64,000 bases of DNA from Burkholderiales bacterium RIFCSPHIGHO2_12_FULL_69_20 (lineage in GTDB: Bacteria; Pseudomonadota; Gammaproteobacteria; Burkholderiales; Burkholderiaceae_C): assembly GCA_001770815.1 (NCBI GenBank), contig MESD01000023.1, positions 1-64,000 on the forward strand, written 5' to 3'. Shown here piece after piece: positions 29,695 through 36,916 of this stretch. Below the pieces are notes generated by a model. It ran no database searches. It saw only the letters and a program-made list of their open reading frames with translations, and was not told the DNA's origin. Each line of letters opens with the position of its first letter. Within the stretch, counting starts at the first letter, position 1. The translations under genes and the position numbers were made by a program.

Positions 29695-31572
29695 TTGGAA
29701 GCTAACGAACGTGATACACGGCCGGCCCTGGTGCCGGTGGCAGCATCGTCCGATCACTGGGCGGCGTTTGCACAGGCCACCTCGGTGGGCGAGTTCTGCC
29801 AGGCCTGGGCCGCCATCATGGCCGAACAGGTGGGCCGCACGCGCCGTGCGCTGGTGCTGCTGCGTGATGCCGAGGGCGCCTACACGCCGGCGGCCTATTG
29901 GCCCGGCCGCGACACCGACCTCACCGACCTGGCCGAGCCGGCGCGGCGTTGCCTCACCGCGCGCCAGGCGCTGATCGAGCCGCTCGATCCACCCGCCGGC
30001 CTGGTGGCCGCCGCGCCCGGCCTGCTGCTGGCATACCCGCTGGACGTGCGTGGCGACCTGCGTGGCGTGGTGGTGCTGGACGTGGCCACCCGCGCCGAGC
30101 CGCAGGTGCAGACCGCGCTGCGTGCGCTGCACTGGGGCATGGGCTGGCTCGATGCCATGCTGCGTGGCGACGAGGCCAGCCGCCAGGCGCAGGCGGCGCA
30201 GCGTTCGCGCCAGGTGACGGATGCGCTGTTGCGCGTGAGCGAGGCCGCCACGCTGCGCGAGGCCGGCCAGCTGGCGGTCGATCTGCTGGCCGAGCGGCTG
30301 GGCCTGGCGCGCGCGGCGCTGGGGCTGGTGCTGCCGCGCCACGATGACCGCATTGCGCTGCAGTCGCTGTCGGCCACGGCCTGGTTCGATGGCCGCAGCG
30401 CGCAGGTGCGGCGCATCGAGAACGCGATGGAGGAGGCCTGGGACCAGCGCGCCACCGTGGTGGTGCCACCGCGCGCCGACCGCCCCGCCATGATCGACGT
30501 GGCCCACCGCGATCTGCTGGCCGCGGGCGGGCAGCCGCATGCGGTGGTCTCGGTGGTGGTCACCGCGCGTGGCCAGGCGCTGGGCGTGCTGCTGGCCGAG
30601 CGCCACCTCGACCGGCCCCTCGATGCCGACGAGCTGGCCTGGATCGAGGCCTGGGCGCTGACCCTGGGCCCGGTGCTGGCGCTGCACCGCGACGGCGAGC
30701 GCTGGCTGGCGGGCCGCCTGCGCCGCCACCTCGATGCCGGCTGGGCCGCGCTGCGCGACCCGCGCCGGCCTTCATGGCGGATGGGCGCGGCGCTGGTGGT
30801 GCTGGCGATCGGCGCACTGGTGTTCGTCGACGGCGATTGGCGCATCAGCGCGCCAGCGGCCATCGAGGGCTCGGTGCAGCGTGCGCTGGTGGTGCCGTTC
30901 GAGGGCTTCCTGCAGAGCGCGCCGGTCAAGGCCGGCCAGCGCGTGAAGGCCGGCGAGGTGCTGGCCGCGCTGGACGACCGCGACCTGTTGCTTGAGCGTG
31001 ACCGCTTCGGCAGCGAGCGCGACCGCCACGAGCGCCGCTACCGCGATGCGCTGTCGCGCCACGAGCGCGCCGAGGCGCGCATGGCCGCCGCCGAGATGGC
31101 CGAAGCGCAGGCGCAGCTGTCACTGGTCGACGAGCGGCTGTCGCGCGCGCGCATCAGCGCACCGTTCGACGGCATCGTGGTCTCAGGTGATTGGTCGCAG
31201 CAGCTGGGCAGCCCGCTCGAGAAAGGCAAGCTGCTGTTCGAGGTGGCACCACTCGACGCCTTCCGCGTGCTGCTCAAGGTCGACGAGAGCGACATCCGCG
31301 GCGTGCAGCCCGGCCAGCGCGGGCAGCTGGTGCTGGCCGGCCTGACCGGCGAGACGCTGGGCTTCACGGTGCGCAACGTGTCCACCGCCGCGCCGGCCGA
31401 TGGCCGCAATGCCTTCGAGGTGGAGGCCGTGCTCGACGCCACCTCGCCGCGGTTGCGCCCGGGCATGGAGGGCGTGGGCAAGATCGACGCTGGCGAACGT
31501 CGCCTGCTGTGGATCTGGACCCACCGCTTCACCGACTGGCTGCGCCTGACCTGGTGGGAATGGCGGCCGTGA
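29695..31572 (+). CDS. GAF-domain membrane fusion (HlyD-type) protein
   Basis: A 625-residue protein. Residues about 10-340 look like two GAF-type sensor domains (for example LLRVSEAATLREAGQLAVDLL, in the style of GAF N-terminal helices). One membrane helix follows (about 362-380, MGAALVVLAIGALVFV). The rest is an HlyD-type adaptor: a lipoyl-like hairpin (SAPVKAGQRVKAGEVLAAL), a coiled coil rich in Glu/Arg, the second lipoyl half (ARISAPFDGIVVSGD) and a beta-barrel part (LKVDESDIRGVQPGQ). The sensor part would be cytoplasmic and the adaptor periplasmic. The TTG at 29695 is the only in-frame start near the beginning of the conserved region and has no clear ribosome site, so the start is uncertain. 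It is the first of four export-like genes after the giant gene. Confidence 0.8.
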   Translation: MEANERDTRPALVPVAASSDHWAAFAQATSVGEFCQAWAAIMAEQVGRTRRALVLLRDAEGAYTPAAYWPGRDTDLTDLAEPARRCLTARQALIEPLDPPAGLVAAAPGLLLAYPLDVRGDLRGVVVLDVATRAEPQVQTALRALHWGMGWLDAMLRGDEASRQAQAAQRSRQVTDALLRVSEAATLREAGQLAVDLLAERLGLARAALGLVLPRHDDRIALQSLSATAWFDGRSAQVRRIENAMEEAWDQRATVVVPPRADRPAMIDVAHRDLLAAGGQPHAVVSVVVTARGQALGVLLAERHLDRPLDADELAWIEAWALTLGPVLALHRDGERWLAGRLRRHLDAGWAALRDPRRPSWRMGAALVVLAIGALVFVDGDWRISAPAAIEGSVQRALVVPFEGFLQSAPVKAGQRVKAGEVLAALDDRDLLLERDRFGSERDRHERRYRDALSRHERAEARMAAAEMAEAQAQLSLVDERLSRARISAPFDGIVVSGDWSQQLGSPLEKGKLLFEVAPLDAFRVLLKVDESDIRGVQPGQRGQLVLAGLTGETLGFTVRNVSTAAPADGRNAFEVEAVLDATSPRLRPGMEGVGKIDAGERRLLWIWTHRFTDWLRLTWWEWRP

Positions 31573-31593
31573 TGCCACAGCGGGCAGGCGCGC

Positions 31594-31753
31594 GGGCCGC
31601 CCCCAAGCCGGCCCGCATCCCCTCGGGGGATCGTCCGGCGTACCCGTCGGACGAGGGGCGGGCAATCGCGCGGGCCGAGCGCCGGGCCGCTCCCAAGCCG
31701 GCCCGCATCCCCTCGGGGGATCGGCCGACGTACCCGTCGGGCGAGGGGCTGGC
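31594..31753. repeat. Two 90-base-period intergenic palindromic repeats
   Basis: Copy 1 (about 31594-31672) and copy 2 (about 31684-31753) share CAAGCCGGCCCGCATCCCC, TCGGGGGATC and ACCCGTCGG with few differences. Each copy holds the palindrome ATCCCC-TCG-GGGGAT. Copy 2 runs up to the start codon of the M50 gene, and its conserved GAGGGGC supplies a Shine-Dalgarno-like sequence. I see no other copy in the window. It looks like a dispersed intergenic element of the REP type. Confidence 0.7.
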
Positions 31754-33901
31754 ATGAGCGCCGGCTTCCACAGCGACGCCTGGTACCGGGTAGAGAGCCT
31801 GCGCCCGCGCGTGGCGCGCGAGGCCCGCATCCACCGCCAGCGTTACCGTGGCACGCCGTGGTACGTGGTGGCCGATCCGGCCGGCGGGCGGCTGCACCGC
31901 TTCACGCCCGCGGCCTATCTGGTGATCTCGCTGATGGACGGTGAGCGCAGCGTCGATGCGCTGTGGCGCGAGGCGTCGCAGCGCCTGGGCGAGGACGCGC
32001 CGTCGCAGGACGATCTGCTCGATCTCATCAGCAAGCTCTACAACGCCGACCTGCTGCTGGCCGATGTGGCGCCCGACGTGGCCGAGCTGCTGCACCGTGG
32101 GGCCAAGCAGCGGCGTTCGCGCTGGTTGCGCAACATCAGCAACCCGATGTCGCTGCGCCTGCCGCTGTGGGACCCCGACCGCTTCCTCACCGCCACGCTG
32201 CCCGCCGTGGGCTGGCTGTTCGGCCGCGCCGGATTGCTGCTGTGGGCGGCGCTGGTGCTGCCCGCGCTGCTGCTGGCCGGTGCGCACTGGGCCGAGCTGG
32301 CGGGCAACCTCAGCGACCGCGTGCTGGCCACCGGCAACCTGCTGCTGCTGGCGGTGGTGTTTCCGCTGGTCAAGGCGGTGCACGAGCTGGCGCACGGCTG
32401 GGCCGTCAAGCGGGGCGGCGGCGAGGTGCACGAGATGGGGCTGATGTTCCTGGTCTTCGCGCCCATCCCCTATGTTGATGCCAGCGCGTCCACCGCCTTC
32501 CGCAGCCGGGGCCAGCGCGCTGGCGTGGCGGCGGCCGGCATGCTGGCCGAAACCGCGCTGGCCGCGCTGGCGCTGTTCATCTGGCTGCTGGTCGAGCCCG
32601 GGCTGGTGCGCAGCCTGGCGTTCAACGTGATGCTGGTGGCCGGTGTGTCCACGCTGGTGTTCAATGCCAACCCGCTGCTGCGCTACGACGGCTACTACAT
32701 CCTGTGCGACCTGATCGGCATGCCCAACCTGGGCCAGCGCGCCACGCAGTGGTGGGGCTGGCTGGTGCAGCGCCATGCCTTCGGAGCGCGCGGCCTCGAT
32801 GCACCCGACGAAAGCCCGGCCGAGCGCCGCATCCTGCTGTGGTACGGCGCGCTGAGCTGGCTCTACCGGATGATGGTGGTGTTCGGCATCGCGCTGTTCG
32901 TGGCCGGGCAGTTCTTCTTCGTCGGCGTGCTGTTCGCGGTCTGGGGCGTGGCCAGCGGCTTCGCCTGGCCGCTGCTCAAGGGCCTGAAGCATGTGCTGGT
33001 GGCTCCCGCGCTGGCGCGCCACCGCAGCCGGGCGGTGGGCTTCACGCTGGGTGCGCTGGCGCTGCTGGCCGCGGTGCTGGTGCTGGTGCCGGTGCCGATG
33101 TCCAGCCATGCCGAAGGCGTGGTCTGGGTGCCTGAGCAGGCCGAGGTGCGTGCGCGCGGCGACGGCAGCGTGGCCAAACTGCTGGCGGCGCCCGGCAGCC
33201 TGGTGCAGGCCGGCCAGCCGGTGGCCCAGCTCGACGATGCCGGGCTGTGGACCGAGTACGACGTGCAGCGTGCCCGGGTCGAGCGGCTGGAGGTGCAGGT
33301 GGCCGCGCTGCTGGCCGACGACCGCGCGCAGGCCGCGGCCGTGTCGACCACGCTGGCGCGTGAGCGGCAGGCGCTGCTGCGGCTGGAGCAGCGCATCGAC
33401 CACCTGGTGCTGGTGGCCGGTGCGGCCGGCCGGCTGGTGGTGCCGCGGGCCACCGACATCGAAGGCCGCTGGCTGCGCCAGGGCGAGCAGCTGGGCTACG
33501 TGCTCGACGGCCAGCTGCGCAATGCCCGCGTGGTGGTGCGCCAGGACGACATCGGCCTGGTGCGCGAACGCCTGCGCCAGGTGCGCCTGCGTGTGGCCGA
33601 CCGCCCGGACGAGGTGCACGAGGCGCGTATCGTGCGCGAGGTGCCCGGCGGCAGCGACCGCCTGCCCTCGCGGGCGCTGGCGGTGGCCGCCGGTGGGCGG
33701 CACGCCACCGACCCGGCCGATCCCGATGGCCTGAAGACGCTGAACCGGGTGTTCCAGTTCGAGCTGGCGCTGCCCGACACGGTGGGCGCGTTGCAGCTGG
33801 GCACGCGCGTGTTCGTGCGCTTCGAGCTCGCGCCCGAGCCGGCCGGCCGACAGCTGTGGCGCCGGCTGCGGCAGCTGTTCCTGGCGCGGTTCGACGTCTA
33901 G
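31754..33901 (+). CDS. PqqD-like / M50 zinc protease / HlyD-type fusion
   Basis: A 715-residue membrane protein of the peptide zinc metalloprotease type. Residues about 20-110 resemble a PqqD winged helix that elsewhere binds peptide substrates. A site-2-protease core with several membrane helices follows: the metal motif HELAH at 210-214 and NANPLLRYDGYY near 304-315, which supplies the third ligand. After more helices (about 375-460) comes a lipoyl/HlyD-like periplasmic part (about 470-715; VPEQAEVRARGDGSVAKLL in pieces, coiled coil, FVRFEL). The metal-binding residues are intact. Such proteins accompany exported peptides and proteins and may clip or hold the substrate. It ends 15 bases before the SecA-like gene; the start follows GAGGGG in the repeat. 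Confidence 0.82.
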   Translation: MSAGFHSDAWYRVESLRPRVAREARIHRQRYRGTPWYVVADPAGGRLHRFTPAAYLVISLMDGERSVDALWREASQRLGEDAPSQDDLLDLISKLYNADLLLADVAPDVAELLHRGAKQRRSRWLRNISNPMSLRLPLWDPDRFLTATLPAVGWLFGRAGLLLWAALVLPALLLAGAHWAELAGNLSDRVLATGNLLLLAVVFPLVKAVHELAHGWAVKRGGGEVHEMGLMFLVFAPIPYVDASASTAFRSRGQRAGVAAAGMLAETALAALALFIWLLVEPGLVRSLAFNVMLVAGVSTLVFNANPLLRYDGYYILCDLIGMPNLGQRATQWWGWLVQRHAFGARGLDAPDESPAERRILLWYGALSWLYRMMVVFGIALFVAGQFFFVGVLFAVWGVASGFAWPLLKGLKHVLVAPALARHRSRAVGFTLGALALLAAVLVLVPVPMSSHAEGVVWVPEQAEVRARGDGSVAKLLAAPGSLVQAGQPVAQLDDAGLWTEYDVQRARVERLEVQVAALLADDRAQAAAVSTTLARERQALLRLEQRIDHLVLVAGAAGRLVVPRATDIEGRWLRQGEQLGYVLDGQLRNARVVVRQDDIGLVRERLRQVRLRVADRPDEVHEARIVREVPGGSDRLPSRALAVAAGGRHATDPADPDGLKTLNRVFQFELALPDTVGALQLGTRVFVRFELAPEPAGRQLWRRLRQLFLARFDV

Positions 33902-33916
33902 CGCAGGGCCGCCGCC

Positions 33917-35926
33917 ATGTCCCGGGTGCTGTTGTCGCAGTGGCAGGCGGGCGCGTTGCGCGCCGATGGCCTGGTCGAGCGCAACGACGGCCGCGAGCGC
34001 GCCATCGACCGCTGGCTGGCCGGCCTGCGCGGCGAGCTGGCGCCGTGGCTGTCGGGCTGGACGCTGCGCCGCTGGCGCCGCGAGGTGGCGGGTGTGCTGG
34101 CACAGGCCGACGAACTGGCCGCACTGGACGATGCCGCGCTGGACGCCCGCATCGCCGCGCTGCGCGACACGCTGCGCCGCCAGGGCCTGGCCGACGCGCC
34201 GGTGCGCGACGCGTTTGCGCTGGTGCGCGAGGTCTCGCGCCGACTGCTGGGCAAGGCCCACTACCCCGAGCAGCTGCTGGGCGGCTGGGTGATGCTGTCG
34301 GGCCGGCTGGCCGAGATGGCCACCGGCGAGGGCAAGACCCTCACCGCGCTGCTGCCGGCGATCACCGTGGCGCTGGCCGGCGCGCCGGTGCATGTGGTCA
34401 CCGTCAACGACTACCTGGCCCGCCGCGATGCCGCGCAGGGCGCGCCGGTGTTCGCACGCTTCGGGCTCGATGTGGGCCTGGTGCACGAAGAGCAACCCGC
34501 CGCCGAGCGCGCCGCCGCCTGGCGTTGCGCGGTGGTCTACACCACCAACAAGGACCTGGTGTTCGACTACCTGCGCGACCAGATCGGCGGTGGTGGCCCG
34601 CGCGGCCTGCACCAGGCCGTGGCCTCGCTCACTGGCGCCGGCGCGGCCACCACGCAGCGCCGGCTGCGCGGCCTGTACTTCGTGCTGATCGACGAGGCCG
34701 ACAGCGTGCTGATCGACGAGGCCCGCACGCCGCTGATCCTGTCGGCCGAGCGCGACGGCGCCGACGACCTGCCGGCCTGGGAGACCGCGCTGGCCACCGC
34801 CCGCGCGCTGCAGCAGGGCGCGCACTGGCGGCTGCACAGCCGCGAACGCCAGGCCGAGTTGCTGGAGGCGGGCCGCGCCGAGATCGACCAGCGCTGCCGC
34901 GGCAACCACCCGCTGCTGGCGGCGCGGCGTGCGCGCCATGCGCTGGTGCAGCAGGCCTTGTCGGCGCTGCACCTGTACCACCGCGACCAGCAGTACATCG
35001 TGCGCGACGGCAAGGTGCAGATCGTCGACGAGAACACCGGCCGGGTGATGGCCGACCGCTCCTGGGAGCGTGGCCTGCACCAGATGATCGAGCTCAAGGA
35101 GGGGGTCGAGTTGACCCAGCGCCGTGACACGCTGGCGCGACTGACCTACCAGCGCTTCTTTCGGCGCTACCTGCGCCTGGCCGGCATGAGCGGCACCGCC
35201 GCCGAGGTGGCCGCCGAGTTGCGCGCGGTCTACGCGCTCGACGTGGTGCGCGTGCCCACGCACCGGCCGGTGATCCGCCGGCACCAGGGCGAGCAGGTGT
35301 TCCTGCGCGCCGCCGACCGCTGGGCCGCGGTGGCCGCGCAGGCTGCGGCGCTGTCGGCGCAGGGCCGCTCGCTGCTGATCGGCACCCGCTCGGTGGGTGC
35401 CAGCGAAGCGGTGAGCCAGGCGCTGGCCGCCGCCGGCCTGGCCCATGCGCTGCTCAATGCCCGGCAGGATGCCGAAGAGGCCGAGGTGATCGCCCAGGCC
35501 GGCCAGCCCGGGCGCATCACTGTGGCCACCAACCTGGCCGGCCGCGGCACCGACATCCTGCTGCATGCCCAGGTGCGTGACGCCGGGGGGCTGCATGTGA
35601 TCCTGACCGAGTTCCACGAATCGGCGCGGGTCGACCGCCAGTTGTTCGGCCGCGCCGGCCGCCAGGGCGACCCCGGCAGCTGCCAGGCGATGGTGAGCCT
35701 GGAAGACGAACTGCTGCTCAGCTACGGTGCGCCCTTCGGCCCCTGGCTGGCGCGGCGCGCCGCCTCGGCCGCTGCGGGTGCCTGCCTGCCGGCCTGGCTG
35801 GGCGGCGCACTGCGGCGCTTTGCCCAATGGCGCGCCGAGCGCTTCTACTCGGGCGTGCGCCGCCGCACCATCGAACAAGACCGCCAGCTCGACCGCCGCC
35901 TGGCCTTCGGCGGCCGACCGGTCTGA
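33917..35926 (+). CDS. Short SecA-family translocation ATPase
   Basis: A 669-residue SecA paralogue. Motor motifs are intact: QLLGGWV, Walker A ATGEGKTLT (about 135-143), VHVVTVNDYLARRDA, the Walker B region LIDEADSVLIDEARTPLI (about 257-274), GMSGTA, TNLAGRGTDI and FGRAGRQGDPGS. The preprotein cross-linking segment is present (YIVRDGKVQIVDENTGRV in pieces, IELKEGVELT). Housekeeping SecA is about 900 residues; this one stops soon after the second ATPase domain with a basic helix (AERFYSGVRRRTIEQDRQL), so the helical wing, most of the scaffold and the zinc-binding tail are absent. It is therefore unlikely to be the only SecA of the cell. Its position between exporter genes suggests that it drives export of the giant protein. 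Confidence 0.88.
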   Translation: MSRVLLSQWQAGALRADGLVERNDGRERAIDRWLAGLRGELAPWLSGWTLRRWRREVAGVLAQADELAALDDAALDARIAALRDTLRRQGLADAPVRDAFALVREVSRRLLGKAHYPEQLLGGWVMLSGRLAEMATGEGKTLTALLPAITVALAGAPVHVVTVNDYLARRDAAQGAPVFARFGLDVGLVHEEQPAAERAAAWRCAVVYTTNKDLVFDYLRDQIGGGGPRGLHQAVASLTGAGAATTQRRLRGLYFVLIDEADSVLIDEARTPLILSAERDGADDLPAWETALATARALQQGAHWRLHSRERQAELLEAGRAEIDQRCRGNHPLLAARRARHALVQQALSALHLYHRDQQYIVRDGKVQIVDENTGRVMADRSWERGLHQMIELKEGVELTQRRDTLARLTYQRFFRRYLRLAGMSGTAAEVAAELRAVYALDVVRVPTHRPVIRRHQGEQVFLRAADRWAAVAAQAAALSAQGRSLLIGTRSVGASEAVSQALAAAGLAHALLNARQDAEEAEVIAQAGQPGRITVATNLAGRGTDILLHAQVRDAGGLHVILTEFHESARVDRQLFGRAGRQGDPGSCQAMVSLEDELLLSYGAPFGPWLARRAASAAAGACLPAWLGGALRRFAQWRAERFYSGVRRRTIEQDRQLDRRLAFGGRPV

Positions 35927-35957
35927 TCCCCTTGCACCCTGTTGACTGGAGTTCCCC

Positions 35958-36887
35958 ATGACCCGCATGCCCGATGCCCTGCACCGCGCCATCGTCCCAA
36001 GCCGCCGGCGGGTGCCGGCCTTGCTGCTGTCGCTGGTGCCGATGCTGGCGCCGGTGCTGGCCAGCGCCGGCGAGTTCGACTGCGTGCTCGAACCGCGCCA
36101 GACCGTGGACGTGCGCGCCGCGGTCGAAGGCCTGGTCGAGCAGGTGATGGTCGACCGCGGCGACCGCGTGCGCGCCGGCCAGGTGCTGCTGGTGCTGGAC
36201 TCGGGCGTGGAGAAGTCCAACCTCGAACTGGCCCGCTACCGCGCCACCATGGCCGGCGGCGTCAAGTCGGCCGAGAGCCGGGTGGATTTTGCGCAGAGCA
36301 AGCTGCTGCGGCGCGAGAAGCTGGCCGACGGGCAGTTCATCTCGTTGCAAGACCGCGACGAAGCTGCCGCCGAGAAGCGCCTGGCCGACGCCGAGCTGGT
36401 GCAGGCGAAAGAAGCCCAGCGCATGGCGCAGCTGGAGCAGGTGCGCGCTGCCGAGCAGCTGCGCCAGCGCACGCTCAAGAGCCCGTTCACCGGCGTGGTG
36501 GTCGAGCGCATGGTGCATCCCGGCGATCTGGCCGACAACCGCGACCTGCGCAAGCCGCTGCTGCGCATCGCCGAGGTGTCGATGCTGCACGTCGAGGTGC
36601 TGCTGCCGGTGGCCGGGCTGCGCAAGCTGCAGCCGGGCATGACGCTGGAGGTGATGCCCGAGGCGCCGGTGGGTGGCAAGTACAGCGCCCGGGTCAAGAC
36701 GCTGGACCCGCTGGTCGATGTCGGCAGCGGCACCTTCCGGGCCCGGCTCGAGCTGCCCAACGCCGACGGGCGCCTGCCCGCCGGCATCACCTGCAAGGTC
36801 GAGATTCCGGGCTTGGACGGCCGCTCGGGCGCGCTGGCGTCGCGGCGCACCATGCCCGTGCCGGCCGCGGCGGCCCGGGCGCAGTAG
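35958..36887 (+). CDS. Periplasmic adaptor subunit (RND/HlyD type)
   Basis: A 309-residue protein with an N-terminal signal peptide (VPALLLSLVPMLAPVLASAGE), a lipoyl half (VEGLVEQVMVDRGDRVRAGQVLLVLDSG in pieces), an alpha-helical hairpin (about 90-165), the second lipoyl half (KSPFTGVVVERMVHPGDL) and a beta-barrel (LHVEVLLPVAGLRKLQPGM). The family bridges an inner-membrane pump and an outer-membrane channel. No pump or TolC-like gene follows. A Shine-Dalgarno TGGAG precedes ATG 35958, 31 bases after the SecA-like stop, so it belongs to the same transcription unit. Confidence 0.85.
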   Translation: MTRMPDALHRAIVPSRRRVPALLLSLVPMLAPVLASAGEFDCVLEPRQTVDVRAAVEGLVEQVMVDRGDRVRAGQVLLVLDSGVEKSNLELARYRATMAGGVKSAESRVDFAQSKLLRREKLADGQFISLQDRDEAAAEKRLADAELVQAKEAQRMAQLEQVRAAEQLRQRTLKSPFTGVVVERMVHPGDLADNRDLRKPLLRIAEVSMLHVEVLLPVAGLRKLQPGMTLEVMPEAPVGGKYSARVKTLDPLVDVGSGTFRARLELPNADGRLPAGITCKVEIPGLDGRSGALASRRTMPVPAAAARAQ

Positions 36888-36916
36888 GCCGCGCTGGCCC
36901 GGCGCGCAGAACGCGC

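Noticed and set aside
31529..36220. Reverse-strand frame of about 1560 codons across the exporter genes
   Set aside because: Opposite-strand shadow of four well-supported genes; composition is Gln/Arg/His-rich and without motifs.
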